Source of the DNA: Acinetobacter sp. NCu2D-2
Lineage (GTDB): Bacteria; Pseudomonadota; Gammaproteobacteria; Pseudomonadales; Moraxellaceae
Reading direction: 5' to 3'
NCBI RefSeq assembly: GCF_001647675.1
Contig: NZ_CP015594.1
Coordinates: 2,418,001 to 2,482,000 of the forward strand
Length of the DNA: 64,000 nt
Both the position numbers and the translations under genes were made by a program. The notes under the pieces were generated by a model that was given only the letters and a program-made list of their open reading frames with translations, had not been told where the DNA came from and ran no database searches. Below are positions 27,388-40,555 of this stretch, one piece after another (positions within the stretch are counted from its first letter, which is position 1; every line of letters starts with the position of its first letter).

Positions 27388-29763
27388 TCAGGCTTTGCTT
27401 TTACGTTTTGGTTTTGGACCACCAAACGGCTTTTTAGCGCCAGTTTCACGTGGTGGTAGACCAGTATGTTGCGTTAATACCTGCCCTTTCTTCGGACGGT
27501 TATTTTGCGCTTGAGCTTGACCACGATTCCCCGCTTGACCGGTACGTTTTTGTGAATCACCGGCAACCGTTGAATTTTTCTTACGTGCAGATTGATACTG
27601 TCCGTCTACACCTGCAGGTTGATAGGTCGGGATCAAATGCTGTTTTGAGTTACCAATTAAGTCCTGACGCCCCATTTCACATAAAGCATCACGGAGCATT
27701 GGCCAGTTGTTTGGATCATGGTAACGCAAGAAGGCTTTATGTAAACGACGACGCTTTTCACCTTTCACAATGTCCACTTGCTCGGTATAACGTGCCACTT
27801 TTGCCAGTGGGTTTTTACCGGTGTAGTACATGGTGGTTGCAGTTGCCATTGGCGATGGATAGAACGTCTGTACCTGATCGGCACGGAAACCATTCTTTTT
27901 CAGCCAAATCGCAAGGTTCATCATGTCGTAATCGGTGGTACCCGGATGCGCCGCGATAAAGTAAGGAATCAAGTATTGTTCTTTACCCGCTTCTTTACTG
28001 AAACGATCAAACATTTGCTTGAAGCGATCATACGTCCCGATCCCCGGTTTCATCATCTTCGACAATGGACCTTTTTCGGTATGCTCAGGCGCAATTTTTA
28101 AGTAACCACCAACGTGATGGGTCACCAATTCTTTAACATATTCAGGGTTCAACACCGCAAGGTCATAACGTAAACCTGAACCAATCAGAATCTTTTTAAT
28201 CCCCGGCAAGCTACGCGCTTTACGATATAACTGCGTCAATGGCGCATGATCGGTATGTAAATTTTGACATACACCTGGGAATACACATGACGGTTTACGA
28301 CAGTTCTTTTCAATCTCAGGGTCTTTACATGCCAAACGATACATGTTAGCAGTTGGACCACCTAAATCCGAGATAATGCCGGTAAAGCCGGGTGCGGTAT
28401 CACGAATTTTTTCCACTTCACGTAGAATCGATTCTTCAGAACGGTTCTGAATAATTCGGCCTTCATGTTCTGTGATCGAACAGAAAGTACAACCACCGAA
28501 ACAGCCACGCATGATGTTCACAGAGAACTTAATCATGTCAAAGGCTGGGAAGCGGGCATTACCATAAGATGGATGTGGCAAACGTGCATAAGGCAAGTCA
28601 AACACATAGTCCATTTCTTCAGTGGTCAATGGAATCGGAGGTGGATTTAGCCAAACATCACGCTCACCATGTTTTTGTACTAAGGCACGCGCATTGCCTG
28701 GATTGGTTTCCAAATGCAAAATACGGTTCGCATGGGCATACAATACAGGGTCATTCGAAACTTCTTCAAATGCAGGTAAGCGAATCACCGCCAATTCACG
28801 TGGTGGTAATTTATGCTTAATTGCTTTAGAAGCAGGTTGTAACTGCACAATTTGCGTGTCTGCATCCAAATGATCCCCTTCACGGATAATTGGATTAGAG
28901 ACATGTTCTTTTTGGAAGCCTTGATATTGTTTGGTGTCTTTGCCCTGCTCAATTTCACAGCCTTCCAAATCTTCAGTCATCACATAAGGGTTGATGATTG
29001 GGTCAACACGACCTACGGTATCCACGTCATTCGATGCAATTTCAACAAACTTGGCTTTTGAAGCACGATTGTTCTTATTCACAATAAATGCAGTACCACG
29101 AACATCCGTAATTTCGTGAACTTTTTCACCACGTGCCAAACGATGCATAATTTCAGTGATTGAACGCTCACCGTTACCATACATCAAGATATCGGCTTTC
29201 GAGTCCATCAAAATAGAACGACGAACTTTATCTGACCAGTAATCATAATGTGCAATACGACGTAAGGATGCTTCAATACCGCCTAAAAGAACCGGCACAT
29301 CAGGATAAGCTTCACGTACACGTTGACAATACACAGTTGCTGCACGGTCTGGACGTTTATTCGGTTGATTATCAGGAGAATAGGCATCATCAGAGCGGAT
29401 TTTACGGTCAGCCGTATAACGGTTGATCATCGAGTCCATGTTCCCTGCAGTCACACCCCACGCAATATTCGGTTTACCGAGTACACGGAAAGATTCCACA
29501 TTGGTCCAATCTGGCTGCGCAATAATACCGACACGGAAACCTTGGGCTTCTAAAGTACGGCCAATGATGCCTGAACAGAACGATGGATGGTCGATATACG
29601 CATCACCACAGACCAAAATAAAGTCACAACTGTCCCAACCGAGTTGATCCATTTCCTCGCGTGACATCGGCAAAAATGGCGCTGGGTCGAAACATGACGC
29701 CCAATATTTGTCGTAATCAAACAACGCTTTAGGCGCAGTCTGCATAGTATAAGCAGTAGACAT
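27388..29763 (-). CDS. YgiQ-family radical SAM protein
   Basis: I start this gene at the ATG at 29763 (791 residues, [15 protein letters not shown]); the open frame begins three codons earlier at a TTG. The N-terminal YgiQ domain (about 10-370) is followed by a radical SAM core whose CFGGCTFC supplies the three cysteines of the 4Fe-4S cluster, then the family C-terminal domain, and finally a low-complexity basic tail from about 715 (rich in Q, G, K, P). YgiQ proteins are widespread and abundant but their reaction is unknown. The basic tail suggests RNA contact; this is inference. It is a single-gene unit. Confidence 0.93.
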   Translation of the reverse strand: MSTAYTMQTAPKALFDYDKYWASCFDPAPFLPMSREEMDQLGWDSCDFILVCGDAYIDHPSFCSGIIGRTLEAQGFRVGIIAQPDWTNVESFRVLGKPNIAWGVTAGNMDSMINRYTADRKIRSDDAYSPDNQPNKRPDRAATVYCQRVREAYPDVPVLLGGIEASLRRIAHYDYWSDKVRRSILMDSKADILMYGNGERSITEIMHRLARGEKVHEITDVRGTAFIVNKNNRASKAKFVEIASNDVDTVGRVDPIINPYVMTEDLEGCEIEQGKDTKQYQGFQKEHVSNPIIREGDHLDADTQIVQLQPASKAIKHKLPPRELAVIRLPAFEEVSNDPVLYAHANRILHLETNPGNARALVQKHGERDVWLNPPPIPLTTEEMDYVFDLPYARLPHPSYGNARFPAFDMIKFSVNIMRGCFGGCTFCSITEHEGRIIQNRSEESILREVEKIRDTAPGFTGIISDLGGPTANMYRLACKDPEIEKNCRKPSCVFPGVCQNLHTDHAPLTQLYRKARSLPGIKKILIGSGLRYDLAVLNPEYVKELVTHHVGGYLKIAPEHTEKGPLSKMMKPGIGTYDRFKQMFDRFSKEAGKEQYLIPYFIAAHPGTTDYDMMNLAIWLKKNGFRADQVQTFYPSPMATATTMYYTGKNPLAKVARYTEQVDIVKGEKRRRLHKAFLRYHDPNNWPMLRDALCEMGRQDLIGNSKQHLIPTYQPAGVDGQYQSARKKNSTVAGDSQKRTGQAGNRGQAQAQNNRPKKGQVLTQHTGLPPRETGAKKPFGGPKPKRKSKA

Positions 29764-29956
29764 GGCTAGCAATTCTCGGCTGGCAGATGATAGGAGATCT
29801 AAAATTAGATCAAAAGATGAAAGGCGCGTATTTTAACATACATAGACAAAGGCATGCTTGATTATATTTTATACAAAACCAACTCATTTCGACTATTCAG
29901 GAATGAATAAAATGGCAGATATACTAAAAATTAACTGCCTTAGAAATTCCAAGCAT

Positions 29957-29994
29957 AAAAAAATCCCCCTCTACTTTTCGTAGAGGGGGATTTT
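29957..29994 (-). terminator. rRNA operon terminator
   Basis: A 13 bp perfect GC-rich stem (AATCCCCCTCTAC / GTAGAGGGGGATT) with loop TTTTC is followed on the minus strand by seven T. It ends the rRNA operon just after the 5S gene. Confidence 0.95.
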
Positions 29995-30003
29995 GGAATA
30001 ATG

Positions 30004-30118
30004 AGCTGGCGATGACTTACTCTCACATGGCAAATGCCACACTACCATCAGCGCTAAGAGGTTTCACTTCTGAGTTCGGGAAGGGATCAGGTGGTTCACT
30101 CTTGCTATTGTCGCCAGC
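30004..30118 (-). rRNA. rrf: 5S ribosomal RNA
   Basis: This 115-base gene begins and ends with the complementary acceptor-like ends GCTGGCGA and TCGCCAGCT and contains the conserved CCGAACTCAGAAGTGAAAC segment (loop B/C region) on the minus strand. It is the last gene of the rRNA operon, with 169 bases after 23S. Confidence 0.95.
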
Positions 30119-30269
30119 ACAACTGTTTATGCTTACTCGCTTAGGTCTTATTTAGATGCCTAGCTTTCGTCAAATAGAATTCATTAACAGGGATACTTGA
30201 GTTGTATAGTTTGATCTTTAGCGTTAACTAAATCAAGTTATTGTGATGATGATTTGATCAACAACACCA

Positions 30270-30287
30270 ACTGTTTGGGTGTTGTAT

Positions 30288-30294
<7 letters not shown>
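30270..30294. repeat. 23S processing stem, 3' arm
   Basis: This segment is the inverted complement of 33173-33196 on the other side of the 23S gene (shared core CTTGACTATACAAC and CCAAACAGT, one base inserted). The two pair in the precursor to form the long stem cut by RNase III. Confidence 0.8.
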
Positions 30295-33172
<2,878 letters not shown>

Positions 33173-33179
<7 letters not shown>

Positions 33180-33196
33180 ATACAACCCCAAACAGT
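33173..33196. repeat. 23S processing stem, 5' arm
   Basis: This segment pairs with 30270-30294 across the 23S gene. It is the upstream arm of the RNase III processing stem and includes the first bases of mature 23S. Confidence 0.8.
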
Positions 33197-33593
33197 CGAT
33201 CAATCCTACAAGTAGATCAACCAACAAGTCCTAAGACTCACAGTTCGTTGTTTGTGTACTTAAACACTGTACAGCTTCAATCAAATTCACATACCAAAAC
33301 GCTTGATTCAGTTTAATCGCTAGTACTCATTAATCTTTAAACAATTGCTTGTTTAAGTCTTAACGAGTATGAACAAATTATTTCAACTCAAATATATTCT
33401 GTTAATGATTTAATGCATCTTCGTCAGATTGCATTACTGTGATAAATCACAGAGATTATCAAGTGGTGCGTATCATAACGCTTCTACTTGTTAATCTCTA
33501 GGATCTAATCACTTGATCGCTTAGGAACTAAACATTCATCTTACTGAATGGTTATTCTTAACTCATTCTACTTAAATCTGATGATTTAAGTGA
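33197..33593. other. tRNA-Ala to 23S spacer
   Basis: This 400-base part of the internal transcribed spacer contains no third tRNA or open frame. It is AT-rich, with several short inverted repeats (for example AAACAAGCAATTGTTT on the minus strand around 33340-33355) that may contribute to rRNA processing or antitermination. Confidence 0.55.
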
Positions 33594-33669
33594 TGGTGGA
33601 GACTAGGAGAGTCGAACTCCTGACCTCCTGCGTGCAAAGCAGGCGCTCTACCAACTAAGCTAAGTCCCC
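33594..33669 (-). tRNA. tRNA-Ala (anticodon TGC)
   Basis: This 76-base gene includes an encoded CCA end. The acceptor stem GGGGACT pairs with AGTCTCC (one G-T), the anticodon loop reads CTTTGCACG with TGC, and GTTCGACTC forms the T loop. It lies in the 16S-23S spacer in the usual Ile-Ala order. Confidence 0.97.
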
Positions 33670-33712
33670 AGCTTATCAATAAGTCAATGTATCGATTACT
33701 GTCTATTGCAGA

Positions 33713-33789
<77 letters not shown>

Positions 33790-33804
33790 TCAGATACATC
33801 GTCA

Positions 33805-33830
33805 TGAAGAACAACTTGTTGTGGATTCTT
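33805..33830. repeat. 16S processing stem, 3' arm
   Basis: The plus strand reads GAAGAACAACTTGTTGTGG in this arm. It is nearly the inverted complement of 35514-35538 upstream of 16S, so the pair forms the RNase III stem around 16S. Confidence 0.8.
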
Positions 33831-33850
33831 ACCAATCGTCAATCTTTCGT

Positions 33851-35388
<1,538 letters not shown>

Positions 35389-35513
35389 AAAATCAGTAGC
35401 ACCTTAAAGGGTGCCAATCTTGGCTCATCAATTTTCTGACAAATATTTCTCAAATAAACTTCGAGTAATTTCTACCATCAATCAATGAAAATAATTTCGA
35501 TCAATCAACCAGT

Positions 35514-35538
35514 AAAAATCCACACAAGTTGTTCTTCA
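35514..35538. repeat. 16S processing stem, 5' arm
   Basis: This leader segment (plus strand TCCACACAAGTTGTTCTTCA) complements 33805-33830 beyond the 3' end of 16S and forms the precursor processing stem. Confidence 0.8.
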
Positions 35539-35590
35539 TAATCTCTTAATGATCTTCTTGTTGGTTCGTCACCAGCAAGCTAGGTCGGCT

Positions 35591-35618
35591 ATATTACGCT
35601 TTCTTTTCAGAAAGTCAA
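35591..35618 (-). promoter_or_regulatory. rRNA operon promoter, proximal
   Basis: On the minus strand TTGACT (35613-35618) and TAATAT (35591-35596) are separated by 16 bases. A GC-rich discriminator (AGCCGACC) follows, as in growth-rate-regulated rRNA promoters. Confidence 0.85.
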
Positions 35619-35730
35619 CTGGTAATGAAAACTATTTTTAAACTTTCTTTCTAAAACCCAACTTAACCACTTTATGCTAAGCCACTGTTTTATCAGAAGT
35701 TTTAATCTTCATCACCGCCGATGGATGTGC

Positions 35731-35758
35731 ATTCTACAGCATTTCAGAGCGCACGCAA
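35731..35758 (-). promoter_or_regulatory. rRNA operon promoter, distal
   Basis: On the minus strand TTGCGT (35753-35758) and TAGAAT (35731-35736) are separated by 16 bases, with A/T-rich tracts upstream that could act as an UP element. It lies 140 bases upstream of the proximal promoter. Confidence 0.65.
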
Positions 35759-35926
35759 CACCTTTTTCAAAAGTTTTAAAACGCATGTTTATTTTATAAA
35801 CCAGTAAATCAATAAGATATTGTTTTATTTAAGAAAATTATTTAAATAAAAATGTTCGTCATTTTCTTTCGAGACACTAATTAATCATAAATAATTGAAA
35901 TATATAAAATTTAATGACTTAAAAAT

Positions 35927-35958
35927 GCAAAAAGCAGGAGAAAACCTCTGCTTTTTGC
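35927..35958 (-). terminator. Terminator downstream of the TonB receptor gene
   Basis: An 11 bp perfect stem (GCAAAAAGCAG / CTGCTTTTTGC) lies 17 bases after the receptor stop. The T-rich part is within the stem, and the minus strand continues ATTTTTAAG after it. Confidence 0.7.
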
Positions 35959-35974
35959 TCACTTTTCAATCAAA

Positions 35975-38071
35975 TTAGAATTTCACACTGATACGTGCCC
36001 AGTAATTTCGCCCGATATTATTAAATTGCTCAGTGGTCGGTAAGCCTGTACCTGATGCACCCATTTTGTTTAGGTGCTCGGTATAAATACGGTCGAGCAC
36101 ATTATCAATACCCACTGAGAGGTCAACACCATCAATAAGATGATATGTAGCATTTAAAGACAACGTACCAAAACCTGAGCTTTTTTTGTTGTCATAACCA
36201 ACAATATTACCTTCACGTTCACTTATCCGATTTTGACCATCAACTATGCGCCAATAGGCCCCCAGCGTGTAACGATCTTGGATATAACGAAGATTCACGC
36301 GACCTTCTAAGGGTGCAATTTGTGGCAACGGCGTATTGTTCGTAGTGTTTTCACCCCATGCATACATAGCACTGACATCTGCCTGAATCGTATCCGTAAA
36401 TTGATAGCCTATTCCGGCTTCTGCACCTGCAATCAATGCATCTACATTTCGTGAATTCACTGCATTGCCATGCGCATGAGCACTACTCGATTCAGAATCA
36501 GACTTATGGTGTCCATCGCCCATAGCCATAGCACTGCCATGTGCTTTAGTCTCACTCGCATAGGACATTAAAATAAAATCTTGGATCAAACCTGTATAGG
36601 CAGATACCCAAGAATTAAAGTTGCCCATATGATGTTGATAGCCAAAATCGAGCTGTAAGGTTTTCTCTGTCTCTAACTGCTTAAAGGTATTGGCTTCATG
36701 ACCATGATAATTGGTTTTAAATAATTCCCAATAATCTGGCATACGCTCGACATAACCTAAACCAATATAGGTTTTGCCATCTTCATGTTCAGGGTGAATG
36801 TTCTCTAAACGGACAAAGGCACTCGGCAGACTCTCTTTACGATTGCGACCATTTTTCAAATCATTAACATCAACTTGATCGACACGTACACCCGTGACAA
36901 AACGGTTGTCATTGCCTAAGTCATAGGTCAATTCACCAAATGCGCCATAAGACTGATATTTCATATCTGCATTTAATGCCATACCATTCATAGCACCAGC
37001 ATGTTGATTATATTGCGAATCAAAACCTGTAATGAACTGAATTTTCTCCCATTCATGTGTTACTGCCATACGGGCATTTAAAGTACGACGTGTCACCTGC
37101 ATTTCAGATGGATCTTCAAGCACCATACCAAGATGCTCATCATGTTTCATCTGTAACGGACGTAAACTGAAATTATCCATGACATGGTCGTTATAGTTAT
37201 AGTTCACCTGTGCTTCAATTTTCTTAATTACATCGCTGATATTTTTCTTTTCGACACGCAAACCTAAGCTTTCACGGGCAAACTGTGCGCCATCCTTATC
37301 ACGACCTGCATAGACTGCTTCACCATCGGCTTTACCACCCGTCAGTTCCACCCAAGTGTTTTCATCAGGTGTCCAACCCAAAGCTAGATCAGCATTCCAA
37401 CGTTCCCAATCTGAAGGAACAGTCGTACCATCGCCATCTTGATAGCTATTTGAAACTGAACGATTGGTATTTAAACGGATATATTTTTTCTCGTCACCTA
37501 CTGCAACTTCAACATTTTGATCTAAACGCCCGAATGAACCGAGTAATACACTGGCTTGACCACGGTAATTGTTATTTTCATCAAACTGTTCAGGCGTGCG
37601 TTCAAAAATCACTGTCGCTGCCGAGCCTGTATTGGCGTATTGAACGGTTTGCGGCCCTTTAATCACTGAAATACGGTCATAGCTTTCAGGTGAAATATAG
37701 GAGGTTGGTGAATCCATGCGACTTGGACAAGCCCCTAAATTTTCCGTGCCATCGGTGAGAATTTTAATACGTGAACCAAACATGCCGCGGAAAGTCACAT
37801 CACCATTGGTGCCTGCACCACTATTGACTGAACTAAACCCAACAATACTTTGTAAATAGTCCGCTCCATCTGTTGCAGGAATTGGTTGAATCGGTTGTTT
37901 GGGATCGGCACGTACAATTAAACCATTGGCATCTGTACCTGCTGCGGATGTCACCACAATCGGTGCCAAACTATGTGTAGTGGATGATGTATCTGCAAAA
38001 ACTACAGGTGAATAACACACAACACCAATCGCAGCCGCGAGTGGCTGTAAAAAGAATTTTGGCTGAGCCAT
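35975..38071 (-). CDS. TonB-dependent receptor, copper-receptor (OprC) type
   Basis: From the ATG at 38071 (GAGTGAG upstream) this has 698 residues: signal peptide (about 1-27), plug domain with ENLGACPSRMDSPTSYISPESYDRI typical of OprC-type copper receptors, and a 22-strand barrel ending in an aromatic residue (ARISVKF). An extracellular-loop segment around residue 505-535 is rich in histidine and methionine (SAMAMGDGHHKSD, then SSAHAHG), and another has HAGAMNGM, both suited to metal binding. It follows a DUF2946 gene, as in Pseudomonas oprC loci. A Zur-like palindrome at the operon start raises the possibility that zinc rather than copper controls or uses it. A GTG start at 38083 is less likely. 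Confidence 0.87.
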   Translation of the reverse strand: MAQPKFFLQPLAAAIGVVCYSPVVFADTSSTTHSLAPIVVTSAAGTDANGLIVRADPKQPIQPIPATDGADYLQSIVGFSSVNSGAGTNGDVTFRGMFGSRIKILTDGTENLGACPSRMDSPTSYISPESYDRISVIKGPQTVQYANTGSAATVIFERTPEQFDENNNYRGQASVLLGSFGRLDQNVEVAVGDEKKYIRLNTNRSVSNSYQDGDGTTVPSDWERWNADLALGWTPDENTWVELTGGKADGEAVYAGRDKDGAQFARESLGLRVEKKNISDVIKKIEAQVNYNYNDHVMDNFSLRPLQMKHDEHLGMVLEDPSEMQVTRRTLNARMAVTHEWEKIQFITGFDSQYNQHAGAMNGMALNADMKYQSYGAFGELTYDLGNDNRFVTGVRVDQVDVNDLKNGRNRKESLPSAFVRLENIHPEHEDGKTYIGLGYVERMPDYWELFKTNYHGHEANTFKQLETEKTLQLDFGYQHHMGNFNSWVSAYTGLIQDFILMSYASETKAHGSAMAMGDGHHKSDSESSSAHAHGNAVNSRNVDALIAGAEAGIGYQFTDTIQADVSAMYAWGENTTNNTPLPQIAPLEGRVNLRYIQDRYTLGAYWRIVDGQNRISEREGNIVGYDNKKSSGFGTLSLNATYHLIDGVDLSVGIDNVLDRIYTEHLNKMGASGTGLPTTEQFNNIGRNYWARISVKF

Positions 38072-38140
38072 TTTATTTCTCACTCAAATACATAAAACAC
38101 GGCTTAAGTCATTCAAGACCCAAGCGAAATCAACATGGTT

Positions 38141-38563
38141 TTATGCAAAAAGTGGCGGTGCCCTACCCTGAGGAATTAAAAAGAGTTGCTGAAGTACAAA
38201 CCAAACATGTTGGAATGCTTTTTCGAACGCGATTAAACGAACCTGAATACGATCAAGGATTTCTTTTACGCTCAGTTCAGGTGGTAAAACAAGATTGCCA
38301 TACACCGTACAGTACTGACACTGATGATTGGCATCATGATGATCATGACCTGTATCTGTAGAATGAGTCTGTATGTGAGGTTCGGCATGATGCGTATGAG
38401 TCGTATGATGCTGATGTGATGATGGTAATAAAAGTGCACGCGTGATGGTTTCACAGACCGGCGCAATTTGATATTGCTGCGGCAACAAGGGCTGTAAGAA
38501 TACAGCGATCTGTAAAAATACGGCTGCAACAGAAAGAAGCAGACCACCACGGAAGATCAACAA
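38141..38563 (-). CDS. DUF2946-family histidine-rich protein
   Basis: This small protein (about 140 residues) has one hydrophobic N-terminal segment, then a histidine-rich stretch (HQHHTTHTHHAEPHIQTH, then GHDHHDANHQCQYC) and a hydrophobic region before the C-terminus. This is the DUF2946 pattern, and the family is typically encoded next to OprC-type receptors. The likely role is periplasmic or membrane metal handling; no reaction is known. No ATG is available. I use the TTG at 38563 because AGGA lies eight bases upstream, but the frame is open to a TTG at 38602. It precedes the receptor by about 70 bases and is co-oriented, so the two form an operon. Confidence 0.7.
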   Translation of the reverse strand: MLIFRGGLLLSVAAVFLQIAVFLQPLLPQQYQIAPVCETITRALLLPSSHQHHTTHTHHAEPHIQTHSTDTGHDHHDANHQCQYCTVYGNLVLPPELSVKEILDRIQVRLIAFEKAFQHVWFVLQQLFLIPQGRAPPLFA

Positions 38564-38587
38564 CAGGCAAATCCTAAAATTTGTCGT

Positions 38588-38600
38588 GTTATAGTATAAC
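38588..38600. promoter_or_regulatory. Zur-like palindrome upstream of the DUF2946-receptor operon
   Basis: The perfect 13 bp palindrome GTTATAGTATAAC has the same form (GTTATANTATAAC) as the one in the znuA/zur promoter at 57772-57784. On the minus strand it contains TATACT, a good -10 box, so a bound repressor would block transcription of the operon. Confidence 0.6.
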
Positions 38601-38624
38601 AAAGCCCAATCGAAATTGGGCTTT
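38601..38624. terminator. Hairpin downstream of def
   Basis: A perfect 10 bp stem (AAAGCCCAAT / ATTGGGCTTT) with loop CGAA lies 32 bases after the def stop. The minus-strand T run is short (TTTGTTAT). It abuts the palindrome at 38588, so the def terminator and the next operon's promoter touch. Confidence 0.7.
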
Positions 38625-38655
38625 TATCAATCAAAATTCAGTGTATCTATTTCAC

Positions 38656-39186
38656 TTAGCGTTTCGCTGCAACTTTCGCTTTTTCACGTTGACGCTGCGC
38701 TTTTTCAATTTTTTCACGCGCACGTTGACGTTTTAATGGCGATAAATAATCGACAAATAATTTGCCGTTTAAGTGATCCATTTCGTGCTGAATACACACT
38801 GCAAGTAAGTCGTCTGCTTCCATCTCAAATGCTTGACCTTCAAGATTAATTGCTTCAATTTTTACACGTGACGGACGTTCAACTTTGTCGTATATTTGAG
38901 GTACTGATAGACAGCCTTCTTCATATGGCTGTGTTTCTTCAGTCAATGGTGTTATTTTGGGGTTAATGAACACCATAGGTTGATCTTTGTTTTCAGATAA
39001 GTCCATGACAATCAACTGAATATGACGATCGACCTGAGTCGCAGCTAAACCAATGCCGGGCGCTTCATACATGGTTTCAAACATATCTGCAGCGAGCTGA
39101 CGAATTTCATCAGTAACCTCTTCGACTGGTTGTGCAATGGTACGAAGACGGGGATCCGGGAAACTTAAAATAGGTAATAAGGCCAT
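38656..39186 (-). CDS. def: Peptide deformylase
   Basis: This 176-residue metalloenzyme removes the formyl group from nascent proteins. All three motifs are present: GIGLAATQ (44-51), EGCLSVP with metal-binding Cys92, and QHEMDH with His134 and His138. It is divergent from the LysM gene, as in many gammaproteobacteria where def, LysM and dprA cluster. No fmt follows it in this window. The intergenic region to the LysM gene (about 115 bases) must contain both promoters. Confidence 0.97.
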   Translation of the reverse strand: MALLPILSFPDPRLRTIAQPVEEVTDEIRQLAADMFETMYEAPGIGLAATQVDRHIQLIVMDLSENKDQPMVFINPKITPLTEETQPYEEGCLSVPQIYDKVERPSRVKIEAINLEGQAFEMEADDLLAVCIQHEMDHLNGKLFVDYLSPLKRQRAREKIEKAQRQREKAKVAAKR

Positions 39187-39306
39187 ACTGCGTCCTCAAT
39201 TATGCCATTGATCAAAAAACCAAATGAAGGGAATGCTTCATCAAAAAAATCGGTGTAAGATCGTTATTATAACGCAACTACATACATAATTTTAGGAATT
39301 ATGATA

Positions 39307-40461
39307 ATGAAAAAAGTTTTGACGGGCGCGCCAACTTTTAGTGCCTTGGGGTTAAAAAAACAAATGCTTGCGCTCGCCGTTACCGTCGGGGTAAGCCTAG
39401 GAACCGTGTCTATTGCTGAGGCAGCACCAGCACGTAATGTCAATCCTCCTTCACTAAAAGCCAATGCACCGCAAGTGTATGTAGTGAAAAAAGGCGACAC
39501 ACTTTGGGATATCTCTAAACGTTTTCTAAAGAACCCTGTACGTTGGCGTGAAATTTGGGCGAGCAACCGACACGTTAAAAATCCACACTGGATTTTCCCA
39601 GGTGACCGCTTACTGATGTGTACCTATAACGGCAAACCGATTATTGGCAAGGACGAAGGTGATGGCTGTGCCGGAATTATCCGTCGATATGCTGGCGGTA
39701 CCAATGTCAAACCACAAGTTCGCGTCGAGGAATTAAGTAATACTATTCCGGTTATTCCACTTGAACACATTAAACACTGGTTGACTCGCAGTACGATTTT
39801 ACCTGCAGACACATTGGACGGCGTGCCATATATCGTTGGTGCAGCAGATCATCGTGTGCTTGCCGCAAAAGGTCAAACCGTTTATGCCCGTGGAAATGGT
39901 TTAGAAATTGGTAAACGCTATGCGGTTTATCATGAAGGCGAACCGTATATTTTCACAGATGCAAATGGCGTTAAATACAATGCAGGTCTTGAACTGACTC
40001 AAGTAGCTTCAGGTATTGCTGTACGTGGTGAAGGTGATATAACTACACTTGAACTGACTAACAGTTTTGACCGTGAAGTGCGCCGCGGTGATCGTATCTT
40101 GCCTGAATACGATGCCATGCTACCTACCCTGTTCTACCCTACAAGTGCAGAGAACATTACTGCTGGCGGTATTGTCGTGCGTGTACAAGGTTCTATTGGT
40201 ACAGCTGCAAAACACAGTGTGGTGACCATTGACCGTGGTGCTTCACATGGTGTCGAAGTAGGTGATGTTTTTGAAGTCAATCAAGCAGGTGAATGGACCG
40301 TTGATCCAAAAACCAATGAGCGCATTCAATTACCGGGTGAAGAAATCGGTAGCATCATGGTATTTAAGACCTTTAACAACCTAAGTTATGCCTACGTGCT
40401 TGAAAGTGCATTACCAATGAAAGTCGGTGCACAAATCCAAGTACCATCTTTAGAAGATTAA
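39307..40461 (+). CDS. LysM peptidoglycan-binding protein
   Basis: From the ATG at 39307 (AGGA nine bases upstream; another ATG two codons earlier) this has 384 residues: signal peptide to about residue 38 (ending AEAA), a LysM domain YVVKKGDTLWDISKRFLKNPVRWREIW at about 56-100, and a long C-terminal region rich in beta strands with no domain I recognise. It is probably periplasmic and bound to peptidoglycan. The def / LysM / dprA / tsaC layout is conserved in gammaproteobacteria. An imperfect hairpin follows the gene at 40474-40500, without a T run. Confidence 0.88.
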   Translation: MKKVLTGAPTFSALGLKKQMLALAVTVGVSLGTVSIAEAAPARNVNPPSLKANAPQVYVVKKGDTLWDISKRFLKNPVRWREIWASNRHVKNPHWIFPGDRLLMCTYNGKPIIGKDEGDGCAGIIRRYAGGTNVKPQVRVEELSNTIPVIPLEHIKHWLTRSTILPADTLDGVPYIVGAADHRVLAAKGQTVYARGNGLEIGKRYAVYHEGEPYIFTDANGVKYNAGLELTQVASGIAVRGEGDITTLELTNSFDREVRRGDRILPEYDAMLPTLFYPTSAENITAGGIVVRVQGSIGTAAKHSVVTIDRGASHGVEVGDVFEVNQAGEWTVDPKTNERIQLPGEEIGSIMVFKTFNNLSYAYVLESALPMKVGAQIQVPSLED

Positions 40462-40555
40462 TCCATTCTCTGTAGAGGTCTAGCATACGTCTAGGCCTCT
40501 CAGCTCTAATAAAAAAATCACATCATAATAAGAAGACGCATCTATAGGTCTCACT

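Larger units (their letters stand above)
35389..35974. other. rRNA operon leader and promoter region
   Basis: These 586 bases hold the 16S leader with the upstream processing arm, two sigma-70 promoters, an AT-rich upstream region and the terminator of the TonB receptor gene at 35927-35958. No gene is present. Confidence 0.7.

Noticed and set aside
39262..39275. CGTTATTATAACG between def and the LysM gene as a Zur site
   Set aside because: It is palindromic but two bases shorter in the core than GTTATANTATAAC and likely just a -10 region.
40474..40500. Hairpin after the LysM gene as an intrinsic terminator
   Set aside because: The stem AGAGGTCTAG / CTAGGCCTCT is fair, but it is followed by CAGCTCTAAT and not by a T run.
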